Assembly: GCF_022811685.1 (NCBI RefSeq)
Contig: NZ_CP094532.1
Coordinates: 893,501 to 957,500, forward strand
Length of the DNA stretch: 64,000 nucleotides
Source: Chryseobacterium suipulveris
GTDB taxonomy: Bacteria; Bacteroidota; Bacteroidia; Flavobacteriales; Weeksellaceae
Direction of reading: 5' to 3'
The stretch's first letter is position 1. Each line of letters opens with the position of its first letter. This document shows, piece after piece, positions 27,468-35,897 of the stretch. A program made the translations under genes and the position numbers. The notes under the pieces are model-generated. The model did no database searches, was not told the origin of the DNA, and was given only the letters and a program-made list of their open reading frames with translations.

Positions 27468-28868
27468 ATGGAAAATTTCAGAAATGAAAGCGATTTGCTG
27501 GGTACGCTGCAGGTTCCGGCAAATGCCTATTACGGAGTCCAGACTCAGCGTGCGATCGATAATTTCAAAATTTCAGGGCAGCATCTTTCGTCATACCCCC
27601 ATTTTATTGCAGCATTGGGAATGGTCAAAAAAGCCGCCGCAAAAACCAATTACGAATTAGGAATGCTCGATGAGCAGCTTTACCTAAAAATTGCTGAAAC
27701 CTGTGATGAACTGGTTGCAGGAAAACTTCACGGCGAATTCCCTATCGATATGATTCAGGGAGGTGCAGGAACTTCCGTTAATATGAATGCGAACGAGGTG
27801 ATCGCAAACCGTGTTCTGGAAAAACTGGGCAAGGAAAAAGGCGATTATCAGTTTTGCTCGCCAAACGACCATATCAACCTTTCTCAGTCAACAAATGATG
27901 CTTACCCAACTTCGATCAAGATCGCGTTGCTGAATATGAATATTGAGCTGGTTGAAAAACTGAAGAAAATCGTTGCAGCGTTCCGCGAAAAAGGGAAGGA
28001 GTTTTCTAATGTGATCAAAATGGGAAGAACCCAGCTTCAGGACGCAGTTCCGATGACTTTGGGACAGGAGTTCGAAGCATATGCAGCCAATCTTGAAGAA
28101 GATATTTCCAAACTCAACGCCAACGCTAATCTTTTCGTAGAAATCAATATGGGTGCAACTGCGATTGGAACGGGTTTAAACGCACCGGTTGGTTACGCAG
28201 AATTGTGCGCCAAAAATTTAGCCCAGATCAGCGGATTTCCAATTGTTTCCGCACCTAATTTGGTCGAGGCAACTCCTGATACCGGTTCTTACGTCATCTA
28301 TTCATCGGCAATGAAGCGACTTGCCGTGAAGCTTTCAAAAATCTGCAACGACCTCCGTTTGCTTTCATCAGGACCGAGAGCAGGATTCTTCGAAATCAAT
28401 CTGCCACCGATGCAGCCAGGTTCTTCGATTATGCCCGGAAAAGTAAATCCTGTAATTCCAGAGGTGGTGAATCAGGTTTGCTATAAAGTGATTGGAAATG
28501 ATTTGACGGTGACTTTCGCTTCCGAAGCGGGACAGCTTCAACTGAACGTGATGGAGCCGGTTCTTTCGCACGCCATCATGGAAAGTAATATTTTCCTCGG
28601 TAATGCGATCGACACATTACGTGAAAAATGTATTAAAGGAATCACTGCTAATAAAGACGTTTGCCTGAATATGGTGAAGAACAGCATCGGAATTGTTACC
28701 GCACTCAATCCGTACATCGGGTACAAAAATTCAACGGAAATTGCGAAGGAAGCTTTGGAAACCGGAAAAAGTGTTTACGATCTCGTTCTTGAAAAAGGCG
28801 TGCTTTCTCAGGAGAAACTCGACGAAATTCTTGATCCTGCAAATATGTTGAATCCACATCATTTTTAA
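27468..28868 (+). CDS. aspA: Aspartate ammonia-lyase
   Basis: Converts aspartate to fumarate and ammonia. It has 466 residues with the fumarase/aspartase superfamily signature GSSIMPGKVNP near residue 317, the early substrate loop GGAGTSVNMNANEV near residue 98, and the phosphate/carboxylate-binding SQSTNDAYPTS near 140. The close relative fumarase C is the alternative. The start region RNESDLLGTLQVPANAYYG and SIGIVTALNPYIGY favour aspartase. The M16 protease gene begins 33 bases after its stop without a visible promoter, so the two may be co-transcribed. Confidence 0.9.
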   Translation: MENFRNESDLLGTLQVPANAYYGVQTQRAIDNFKISGQHLSSYPHFIAALGMVKKAAAKTNYELGMLDEQLYLKIAETCDELVAGKLHGEFPIDMIQGGAGTSVNMNANEVIANRVLEKLGKEKGDYQFCSPNDHINLSQSTNDAYPTSIKIALLNMNIELVEKLKKIVAAFREKGKEFSNVIKMGRTQLQDAVPMTLGQEFEAYAANLEEDISKLNANANLFVEINMGATAIGTGLNAPVGYAELCAKNLAQISGFPIVSAPNLVEATPDTGSYVIYSSAMKRLAVKLSKICNDLRLLSSGPRAGFFEINLPPMQPGSSIMPGKVNPVIPEVVNQVCYKVIGNDLTVTFASEAGQLQLNVMEPVLSHAIMESNIFLGNAIDTLREKCIKGITANKDVCLNMVKNSIGIVTALNPYIGYKNSTEIAKEALETGKSVYDLVLEKGVLSQEKLDEILDPANMLNPHHF

Positions 28869-28901
28869 AATAAAAAAATTGCTCACTCTAAAAGGAACTT
28901 A

Positions 28902-31817
28902 ATGAAGAAAATTTTAACGACCATTACTTTAACCGCAACATTATTGATGACCAGCGCACAAAAATTTGAAACCAGACAAATTACCGACAAATCCGGCTAT
29001 TCCTACGAAACCGTGGAAGGCGACAAAAACGGAGTTCGGATTTATACCTTAAAAAACGGATTGAAAGTGTACCTCGCCAAAAACGACGACGCTCCCAGAA
29101 TCCAAACCTACATTCCGGTCAGAACGGGAAGCAACAACGATCCCGCCGACAACACTGGATTGGCTCACTATCTGGAACACATGATGTTCAAAGGAACCTC
29201 AAATCTCGCGTCCGGAAACTGGGCAAAAGAGAAACCGCTCTTAGACGAGATTTCGGAACTTTACGAGCAGCACAAAGCCGAGAAAGATCCTGAAAAGAAA
29301 AAAGCCATCTACAAAAAAATCGATGAGATTTCGCAGGAAGCGAGCAAGTACGCGATCGCAAACGAATACGACAAAGCGATTTCTTCTTTGGGAGCAACCG
29401 GAACCAACGCACACACCTGGCTTGATGAAACGGTTTATAAAAACAATATTCCCAATAACGAGCTTGAAAAATGGCTCAAAGTGGAGAAGGAGCGGTTTTC
29501 TGAACTTGTTCTGCGATTGTTCCACACTGAGCTTGAGGCGGTTTATGAAGAATTCAACCGTGCGCAGGATAATGACAGCCGACTTGTAAATTATGAGCTA
29601 ATGGACGCGCTGTTTCCGAAACATCCGAACGGACAGCAAACCACGATCGGGAAGTCGGACCACCTGAAAAATCCTTCGATGGTGGCGATTCATAAATATT
29701 TCGACACCTATTACGTTCCCAACAATTACGCAATGGTTTTGGTAGGCGATCTGGATTTCGACAAGACCATCAAATTGGTGGATGAGTATTTTGGTGGATT
29801 CAAATTCAGCGAACTTCCAAAGAAAGAAACGATTACCGAAGAACCGATGACCAAGATTGTGGAGCGAACTGTGAAAAGTCCTTCCGCACCTCGACTTCAG
29901 TTAGCGTGGAGAACGGATTCCTACGGAACAAACGGAGCGCGTCTTGCAGATATGGTCGCCAATATTTTGACCAATTCGGGGGAATCTGGTTTGATCGACC
30001 TTAACATTAACCAAAAACAAAAAGCGTTGAGAGCATTTGCTTACGCTTCTCCATTCAAAAACTATGGAAATTTTTCGATGGTGATTGTTCCTAAAAACGA
30101 CCAAAGTTTGGATGATGCCAAAAAACTTTTGCTCGAACAAATAGATTTGGTGAAGAAAGGCGACTTCCCGGACTGGTTGATTCCTTCGATTGTAAATGAC
30201 ATGAAGATTCAACGGATGAAGAGTTTCGAAACAGCTGATGGACTTGCTACAACGCTTTACCAAACCTATATCGGAAACCAATCTTGGGAAAATGAACTGA
30301 ACGAACTTAACGAATATTCCAAAATCACCAAAGCCGATGTGGTGAAGTTTGCCAACGATTTCTTTAAAGATAATTATGTCGTTATTAAGAAAGAAAAAGG
30401 CGTGAACGACAAACTCGTGCGCGTTGAAAATCCAGGGATTACTCCTGTGAAAATTAATCGTGATGCACAATCGCCTTTCCTGAAAGAAGTGATGGGAATT
30501 ACACCTGCCGAAATCAAACCGCAGTTTGTGGACTACGCGAAAGCCATTAAAACAGATAAAATCGGCGACAAGAAAGCCAGCTTTGTCAACAACAAGTACA
30601 ACGATGTTGCGCAGGTTTTCTTTATCTATCCATTTGGTGGCGACCACGACAAGGAGCTCGGTTTGGCGACACAGGTTTTGCAGTATCTCGGAACCGACAA
30701 ACTGACGCCGGAACAGCTGAAGCAGGAATTCTTCAAATTGGGAATTACCAACGATTTCAGAACCGCTCCTGATCAGCTGATCATTTCATTGACCGGACTT
30801 GAAGAAAATATGCCGAAAGGAATCGAGTTACTGAAAAACTGGATGCAGAATGCAAAACCGGACGAAAAAGTTTACATTGACTATGTTCAGACCATTCTTG
30901 AAAGCCGCGAAGTTGCCAAGAAGGACAAGAACAGGATTATGAACGCACTCTCTAACTACGCCAAATTTGGCAAAGATTCGAGAATGACGGATGTGGTTTC
31001 TAAAGACCGACTGAATTCCATTAAATCGGTGGAAATGACCCAGAAAATCCAGAACCTGTTGAAGATGCCGTACCAAATTTTCTTCTACGGAAACGATTTC
31101 GGAAAGTTCAAAAATTATGCAAAATCCTTTGTGGAAAAAGAAACGTTGAAAGTTCCGGCAAGAAAGATTTATCCCGAACCGGCAACCACGGGTAAAGTTT
31201 TCTTCACCAACTACGATATGGTGCAAACCGAAATGAGCAAGATTGGAAGAGGAAGCGACGTGAATACCGAAAACTTTGGAAAGATCAACGTTTTTAATGA
31301 ATATTTTGGAAGAGGGCTATCTTCGATTGTTTTCCAGGAAATCCGCGAGAGTAAGAGTTTGGCGTACACTGCCTATGTTTCGTACGCCGCAAACAACGAG
31401 TTGAAACACCCGGATTATGTGACGACCTATATCGGAACTCAGGCGAACAAACTTCCGCAAGCAGTAAATGCAATGGATGAGTTAATGGCGAACCTTCCGC
31501 AAATTCCGGCGCAGTTTGAAAATGCGAGAAATTCAGCACTAAAGCAGATTGCTTCGCAAAGAATCACGAGAACCAATATCTTTTTCAGCCAGCTGAATCT
31601 GCAGAAACTGGGAATCAGCACCGACTTCAGAAAGAATATCTACTCACAGATTGAAAAGCTGACTTTGAAAGACCTCACCGATTACTACAATTCAACGATA
31701 AAGCCACTACAATACAACACCGCAATTATCGGGAAGAAAGAAAACCTCGATATGGACGCGATGAACAAGATGGGAACTTTCCATGAAGTGACGCTGGAAG
31801 AGATTTTCGGGTATTGA
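28902..31817 (+). CDS. M16-family zinc metallopeptidase (two-half, pitrilysin type)
   Basis: A 971-residue exported protease with a signal peptide (MKKILTTITLTATLLMTSAQ). The N-terminal active half has the inverted zinc motif HYLEH (H89, E92, H93) and the third ligand in ELEAVYEEFNRAQDND. The C-terminal half (about residue 530 on) keeps the fold without the motif and has the typical RGLSSIVFQEIRESKSLAYT. Likely periplasmic or outer-membrane-associated, degrading peptides. It follows aspA closely. A strong bidirectional hairpin terminator comes right after. Confidence 0.92.
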   Translation: MKKILTTITLTATLLMTSAQKFETRQITDKSGYSYETVEGDKNGVRIYTLKNGLKVYLAKNDDAPRIQTYIPVRTGSNNDPADNTGLAHYLEHMMFKGTSNLASGNWAKEKPLLDEISELYEQHKAEKDPEKKKAIYKKIDEISQEASKYAIANEYDKAISSLGATGTNAHTWLDETVYKNNIPNNELEKWLKVEKERFSELVLRLFHTELEAVYEEFNRAQDNDSRLVNYELMDALFPKHPNGQQTTIGKSDHLKNPSMVAIHKYFDTYYVPNNYAMVLVGDLDFDKTIKLVDEYFGGFKFSELPKKETITEEPMTKIVERTVKSPSAPRLQLAWRTDSYGTNGARLADMVANILTNSGESGLIDLNINQKQKALRAFAYASPFKNYGNFSMVIVPKNDQSLDDAKKLLLEQIDLVKKGDFPDWLIPSIVNDMKIQRMKSFETADGLATTLYQTYIGNQSWENELNELNEYSKITKADVVKFANDFFKDNYVVIKKEKGVNDKLVRVENPGITPVKINRDAQSPFLKEVMGITPAEIKPQFVDYAKAIKTDKIGDKKASFVNNKYNDVAQVFFIYPFGGDHDKELGLATQVLQYLGTDKLTPEQLKQEFFKLGITNDFRTAPDQLIISLTGLEENMPKGIELLKNWMQNAKPDEKVYIDYVQTILESREVAKKDKNRIMNALSNYAKFGKDSRMTDVVSKDRLNSIKSVEMTQKIQNLLKMPYQIFFYGNDFGKFKNYAKSFVEKETLKVPARKIYPEPATTGKVFFTNYDMVQTEMSKIGRGSDVNTENFGKINVFNEYFGRGLSSIVFQEIRESKSLAYTAYVSYAANNELKHPDYVTTYIGTQANKLPQAVNAMDELMANLPQIPAQFENARNSALKQIASQRITRTNIFFSQLNLQKLGISTDFRKNIYSQIEKLTLKDLTDYYNSTIKPLQYNTAIIGKKENLDMDAMNKMGTFHEVTLEEIFGY

Positions 31818-31833
31818 TAATTGGGGAAATCCT

Positions 31834-31866
31834 AAAAAAAAGTGAAGTTTCGGCTTCACTTTTTTT
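31834..31866. terminator. Bidirectional terminator between M16 protease and glycosyltransferase
   Basis: Perfect 13-bp stem AAAAAAAGTGAAG / CTTCACTTTTTTT with a 6-base loop, between convergent gene ends. Confidence 0.9.
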
Positions 31867-31873
31867 GTCTGAC

Positions 31874-33091
31874 TCACTTTTTCGAATTCTTCTCCTCAAT
31901 CCATTTCCCCAGATATTTGGTGCTTTGAAGCGTATGGTGCTGCAAAACCTGACCGAGAAAATTGTGGGATCTGTGTTGCTCTAAATTTTCGGAAAGTTGA
32001 TTCAAGACCAAAGAAAATTTAGGAAGATGATTTCCTGGATTGAATCGATTTTGAATAATTTCAAAACCGTTTGTTTGCTTTTCCTTCCACAGATTTTCAT
32101 CTTGGTAAAGCAGTATCGATTTTTCAACAAAGTCATCATCTTCATCACAAATAAAGCCGTTCCAGGAAAGGTTTCCATTCATCGCTTCTGCACCGATCGA
32201 TGAAGTAATATTAGGAATCCCAAATTCCATGCTTTCCAAAAGTTTGCCTTTAATTCCCGCTCCGAAAGGAATCGGCGCAAGCAGAACCTTGTAATCTGAA
32301 AAAACGGTTTCCTTTTTTTCTGCCCTTCCTTTGATGAGGAAGCCCTCTTTTTCATTGTGCAATTGCAGTGCTTTTTCAGAAACATACGCTCCGTAAATAT
32401 GCAGTTCGGAATCTGGAAGTTTCCCGCGGATTTTTGGCCAGATTTTTTTTAGATTCAAAACTGTTTGCCAATTCGGTTCGTGCAGGAAATTGCCGATGCT
32501 CACGAAGTTTTTACGCTCCGTGAATGTTCTTTCCGAAGTTTTTGTTTCCCCAAACATAGGGAGATAGTGGAGGATTTTAGGGTCGATTCTGAATTGCTCG
32601 GTAAGCAATTGGAATTCAAATTCGGAGATGATTAAAGAAAGATCACACCTTAGAATGGACGCGATTTCTCTTTTAAAAATGTCATTCACCAAATCGGAAT
32701 ATTCGGTTGTTCTGTGTTGTTTAAAGCTCATTTCACGCGCTTTTCGCAGAAAATGCAAATCTTCGGTATCGAGGATTCTCACTGCATTTGGACAAATCTC
32801 GGAAACTTTCCAGCCAAACTGTTCCTCAGTAGTGAAACGGTCGAACATCACAGTGTGTGGATTGAGTTCTGCGATGAGTTGCTCGAAAGAGCTGTCGTTT
32901 AATTTTATGGAATAAATGTCGATTCCCTTGGATTTCAGATCAAAACTGTTTTCTGAAACCGCAGCTGCCGATAGAAACGAGATTCTGTAATTTTCGCTCA
33001 GAAAAAAATCGATGAGCTGAAGCATTCTTTGTCCTGCAGCGGTGGAATCTGGCTCTGGAAAGACGGTGCCGATGATGACGAGATGCTTCAT
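31874..33091 (-). CDS. Glycosyltransferase, GT-B fold (group 1-like)
   Basis: A 405-residue cytosolic protein. The N-terminal Rossmann half starts MKHLVIIGTVFPEPDSTAAGQRML. The C-terminal half has the sugar-nucleotide features FVSIGNFLHEPNWQTVLNL and the acceptor/donor loop VLLAPIPFGAGIKGKLLESM, followed by GIPNITSSIGAEAM. Sugar and acceptor are unknown; no polysaccharide cluster surrounds it. A TATTTTTG box ends 4 bases before the ATG. It is convergent with the M16 gene and divergent from the toxin-antitoxin gene. Confidence 0.85.
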   Translation of the reverse strand: MKHLVIIGTVFPEPDSTAAGQRMLQLIDFFLSENYRISFLSAAAVSENSFDLKSKGIDIYSIKLNDSSFEQLIAELNPHTVMFDRFTTEEQFGWKVSEICPNAVRILDTEDLHFLRKAREMSFKQHRTTEYSDLVNDIFKREIASILRCDLSLIISEFEFQLLTEQFRIDPKILHYLPMFGETKTSERTFTERKNFVSIGNFLHEPNWQTVLNLKKIWPKIRGKLPDSELHIYGAYVSEKALQLHNEKEGFLIKGRAEKKETVFSDYKVLLAPIPFGAGIKGKLLESMEFGIPNITSSIGAEAMNGNLSWNGFICDEDDDFVEKSILLYQDENLWKEKQTNGFEIIQNRFNPGNHLPKFSLVLNQLSENLEQHRSHNFLGQVLQHHTLQSTKYLGKWIEEKNSKK

Positions 33092-33095
33092 GTTT

Positions 33096-33103
33096 CAAAA
33101 ATA
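33096..33103 (-). promoter_or_regulatory. -7 box of the glycosyltransferase (TATTTTTG), 4 bases before ATG
   Basis: Seen as caaaaata on the plus strand, directly in front of the start at 33091. Confidence 0.6.
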
Positions 33104-33158
33104 GAAAAAGTAAAGGAATTCCAATTTTGGTAATAATTATTTATGAATAAATTTTTAG

Positions 33159-33174
33159 GTTACATAAATGTAAC
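33159..33174. promoter_or_regulatory. Palindromic operator GTTACATAAATGTAAC
   Basis: Perfect 7-bp inverted repeat with a 2-base centre. It ends one base before the -7 box of the HicA-HicB gene. The position suits autorepression by the HTH-bearing HicB part. Confidence 0.65.
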
Positions 33175-33175
33175 G

Positions 33176-33183
33176 TATATTTG
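33176..33183 (+). promoter_or_regulatory. -7 box (TATATTTG) of the HicA-HicB fusion
   Basis: TAnnTTTG directly after the palindrome, 15 bases before the ATG at 33199. Confidence 0.55.
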
Positions 33184-33198
33184 TTTGAAACTTCTAAC

Positions 33199-33798
33199 AT
33201 GGATAGCAAAGAATTGATCAGAATTTTGACCAGGGACAATCGGTCTTTAAAAGCGGTGAAAGGAAGTCACCATCATTTCAGCCATCCGGAAAAGAAAGGT
33301 AAAATTACTGTTCCGCATCCCAAAAAGGATTTATCAATTGGAACGGTTAATGCAATTTTAAAACAGGCAGGACTTAAATTGAAAGCAATGAAAAAAATTA
33401 AGGTTACGGTAAGAAAATCCAACGGAGAATATTTTGGAAACACCGAAAATATTGAAGGAATCGTCGTTTCTTCAGGATTTTCATTAGATGAATTGAAAGA
33501 GAATATGAAACAGGCGTTTCTTTTTCATTTGGAAGAATGTGAAAAAGATGGTGATACTGATTTCGTTGAGAAATATAAGAATGGAGTAGAGTTCGTCTAT
33601 GAAATCGATTTAGCGGGTATCGGAAAACAATTACCGGAACTGAACTTCGCGGAGTTGAGCCGCAGATTGGGAATTAGTCCTGTAATGATGAGAAAATATG
33701 CGACCGGAAAAACCAAAGCTTCTGAAAAAAGACTTTCTGAAATTCAGAAAGGAATTCGGGAAATTGGTAAGGAGTTGTCCGAAATAAATCTGCTTTAA
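33199..33798 (+). CDS. hicAB: Fused HicA toxin - HicB antitoxin in one reading frame
   Basis: Type II toxin-antitoxin pair encoded as one 199-residue chain. Residues 1-62 are a complete HicA mRNA interferase: SKELIRIL, then KGSHHHFSHP with the expected catalytic His (H24), and ITVPHPKKDLSIGTVNAILK. Residues 64-199 are a complete HicB: a partly degraded RNase-H-like half (KIKVTVRKSNGEYFGN, EGIVVSSGFSLDELKENM) and a C-terminal helix-turn-helix (NFAELSRRLGISPVMMRKYATG). HicB's own Met is at 33388. A TGA lies one frame off at 33380-33382, so one extra T would have removed the hicA stop and joined the frames. It lies next to the 3' end of a tRNA-Arg. Confidence 0.8.
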   Translation: MDSKELIRILTRDNRSLKAVKGSHHHFSHPEKKGKITVPHPKKDLSIGTVNAILKQAGLKLKAMKKIKVTVRKSNGEYFGNTENIEGIVVSSGFSLDELKENMKQAFLFHLEECEKDGDTDFVEKYKNGVEFVYEIDLAGIGKQLPELNFAELSRRLGISPVMMRKYATGKTKASEKRLSEIQKGIREIGKELSEINLL

Positions 33799-33803
33799 TT
33801 CTG

Positions 33804-33835
33804 CAAAAAAAAACTTTGCAGCGTGTGCAAAGTTT
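33804..33835 (-). terminator. Terminator of tRNA-Arg(ACG)
   Basis: Perfect 9-bp stem AAACTTTGC / GCAAAGTTT with a 7-base loop. The plus-strand A-run provides the U-tract for leftward transcription. It could also stop the rightward hicAB transcript. Confidence 0.8.
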
Positions 33836-33839
33836 CTTG

Positions 33840-33913
33840 TGAGCTCGACAGGATTCAAACCTGTAACCTTCTGAGCCGTAATCAGATGCGCTATTCAGTT
33901 GCGCCACGAGCCC
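33840..33913 (-). tRNA. tRNA-Arg (anticodon ACG) with an A19-T56 pair
   Basis: 74 bases. The acceptor is GGGCTCG / CGAGCTC, the anticodon loop is TTACGGC (ACG) and the variable loop AGGTT. The D-loop reads AACTGAATA and the T-loop TTTGAAT, so the normally invariant G19 and C56 are A and T. They can still pair with each other. CCA is not encoded. Confidence 0.95.
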
Positions 33914-33959
33914 CGATTTTTGGTTTGCAAATATAACACTTTTTTGCTTTCTTTGAGAA

Positions 33960-35006
33960 ATGAAATCCTATTTTTTCGCATTTGTTGCATTTCTCCTCAT
34001 CTTTTCCTGCAAGAAAGAAACCCCAAAAACAGTTACCGACTGGGAAAAAATCTCTGAAAATCTTCAGTTTATACAAAACGAAAACACCTTTGACCTGAAA
34101 TCGGGAAAGTTTAATTATTCATTTCCAAAAGAAAAATTGCCGTTGCAGAAGGTCATGCTGCTGAATGCAAGTTTGGTCGGTTACTTTACTGAACTCGGTT
34201 TGGAAGAGAAAATCATCGGGATTTCAAGTCCGGAATATGTGTACTCGGAAAAAATTCATCAACTGATCGATCAAGGGAAAATTACCAATATCGGGAACGA
34301 ACAAAAGTATAATGTCGAGAAAATCATCGCGCTGAAACCCGACGCAGTCTTTACCAATTACATCGCAAGCTTTGAAAACACCTATGAACTGCTCAAAAAA
34401 AACGGAATCGAAATTATCTTTCTTGATGAATTTTTGGAACAGAATCCTTTACAAAAATCAAAATACCTGATCGTTTTCGGGAAACTTTTTAATGAAGAAG
34501 AAAAGGCGGTTTCAAGATTTAATGAAATTGAGAAAAGCTACGATTCCTTAAAAACTTTAGCAAGGAAATCAGCGACAAAACCGATTGTCTTGACCAACGA
34601 AATTTACGGTAACCAGTGGTTTCTTCCCGGTGGGAAAACCAACTTCGCGCAGTTTGTAGCCGATGCGAATGCGCAATACATCAATTCAGAAAACGATGAA
34701 ACGAAAGCGGTTCCCATGAGTTTCGAGGAAGTCTTCGTAAAAGCTGAAAAAGCGGAATTCTGGGTAAATGCGGGAAATCACAAAACCAAAAAGGAACTGT
34801 TGCAGATCAATCCCAATTACGCTAAGATGAATGTCTTTAACAAAGGAAAAATCTACACGGTCACAGGAAGGGAAAAGGGAAACGCGAACGATTATTTTGA
34901 AAGCGGAGTGGTGCGCGCAGATTTAATTTTGAAGGATTATGTAAAGATTTTCCATCCCGAACTTTTACCAAATTATGAATTGACTTATACGAAGGAACTT
35001 CATTGA
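33960..35006 (+). CDS. ABC transporter substrate-binding lipoprotein (BtuF/FecB-like)
   Basis: A 348-residue periplasmic-side lipoprotein with a lipobox ending at Cys17 (LLIFSC). The class III periplasmic binding fold is shown by KVMLLNASLVGYFTELGLEEKIIGISSP, 'ALKPDAVFTN', a long helix linker, PIVLTNEIYGNQWFLPGGKTNFAQFV, and GKIYTVTGREKGNANDYFESG. Such proteins bind cobalamin or iron-siderophore complexes for uptake; the exact ligand cannot be seen. No permease or ATPase gene is adjacent. It is followed by repeat A and then mtgA. Confidence 0.85.
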   Translation: MKSYFFAFVAFLLIFSCKKETPKTVTDWEKISENLQFIQNENTFDLKSGKFNYSFPKEKLPLQKVMLLNASLVGYFTELGLEEKIIGISSPEYVYSEKIHQLIDQGKITNIGNEQKYNVEKIIALKPDAVFTNYIASFENTYELLKKNGIEIIFLDEFLEQNPLQKSKYLIVFGKLFNEEEKAVSRFNEIEKSYDSLKTLARKSATKPIVLTNEIYGNQWFLPGGKTNFAQFVADANAQYINSENDETKAVPMSFEEVFVKAEKAEFWVNAGNHKTKKELLQINPNYAKMNVFNKGKIYTVTGREKGNANDYFESGVVRADLILKDYVKIFHPELLPNYELTYTKELH

Positions 35007-35011
35007 GGTGG

Positions 35012-35095
35012 CGAGTTTCAGGTTTCAAGTTTACTCACAATTTGATTTATTTTTTTACTTGAGTTCGTGAATGCTTCGCATTTCAGGTTTCAGTT
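35012..35095 (+). repeat. Repeat A, copy 4
   Basis: Contains gagtttcaggtttcaagttt, tactcacaattt, an AT-rich middle and the core GTGAATGCTTCGCATTTCA. It closely follows the layout of copy 3 at 13312-13404. Confidence 0.75.
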
Positions 35096-35154
35096 TTGAA
35101 GTTTCACTAAGTTACTTGATGAAAAAACTTAGGATTCTTGTCGGACAAAATTCC

Positions 35155-35162
35155 TATTTTTG
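35155..35162 (+). promoter_or_regulatory. -7 box (TATTTTTG) upstream of mtgA
   Basis: TAnnTTTG about 72 bases ahead of the preferred mtgA start. An alternative in-frame ATG at 35184 would shorten the leader. Confidence 0.4.
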
Positions 35163-35234
35163 CTGAATTATTACGTGTTTTGGATGGTTATCGAACAATT
35201 TCAAACCCAATCAAACATTTCAAACTATCTTCAG

Positions 35235-35879
35235 ATGTGGAAGAAAATCAAAAAAATCATATATCTTATCGTCCTCGCCAATATTCTCTTTATTGTTTGG
35301 GGTAAGTTTTTCAATCCGCCCATCACCATTACGCAAATCGGCGGTTTGTTTGAATTTGGAAAGCTGAAAAGAGATTATGTTTCCTACGCCGAAATGGGCG
35401 ACAATGTGAAAAAAGCGGTCATTGCCGCCGAAGACCAGACTTTTTTCGACCACAACGGATTTGACTACAAGGCAATCGAGAAAGCCGTAAAACACAACAA
35501 TGCAGGAAAAAAACTTCGGGGCGGAAGTACGATTTCGCAGCAAACCGCAAAAAATATTTTTCTTTGGCAGGGAAGAAGCTGGATCAGAAAAGGTTTGGAG
35601 GCAGTTTACACCTTCATTATCGAGCTGATTTGGGGCAAAGACGTGATTCTTGAAAGATATCTGAACTCCATCGAAATGGGACGCGGCGTTTTTGGGGTTG
35701 AAGCGGCTTCGGAATATTATTTCAATAAACATTCGAAGGATTTGACCAAGAGTGAAGCTGCGTGGATTGCCACCATTTTGCCGAATCCCAAGAAATATGA
35801 TCCCAAGAATCCGTCCGCTTATCTGAACAAAAAACACAGCTGGATCATGCGGCAGATGAACAATGTCAGTTTGAAATAA
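35235..35879 (+). CDS. mtgA: Monofunctional peptidoglycan glycosyltransferase
   Basis: Polymerises lipid II into glycan strands. The start at MWKKIKKIIYLIVLANILFI is chosen because it leads straight into a single membrane anchor (residues 5-24); upstream in-frame Met codons would add a repeat-like tail. The GT51 motifs are VIAAEDQTFFDHNGFDY (with the catalytic Glu), GGSTISQQTAKN, 'KDVILERYLNSIEMG' and the second catalytic Glu in KSEAAWIATILPNPKKYDP. At 214 residues it is of normal length with no transpeptidase domain. The Gcr-type gene follows after 18 bases but with its own -7 box. Confidence 0.95.
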   Translation: MWKKIKKIIYLIVLANILFIVWGKFFNPPITITQIGGLFEFGKLKRDYVSYAEMGDNVKKAVIAAEDQTFFDHNGFDYKAIEKAVKHNNAGKKLRGGSTISQQTAKNIFLWQGRSWIRKGLEAVYTFIIELIWGKDVILERYLNSIEMGRGVFGVEAASEYYFNKHSKDLTKSEAAWIATILPNPKKYDPKNPSAYLNKKHSWIMRQMNNVSLK

Positions 35880-35881
35880 TT

Positions 35882-35889
35882 TATCTTTG
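35882..35889 (+). promoter_or_regulatory. -7 box of the Gcr-type gene (TATCTTTG), 8 bases before ATG
   Basis: TAnnTTTG starting 3 bases after the mtgA stop. Only 8 bases separate it from the ATG at 35898. Confidence 0.55.
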
Positions 35890-35897
35890 CGGTAACT

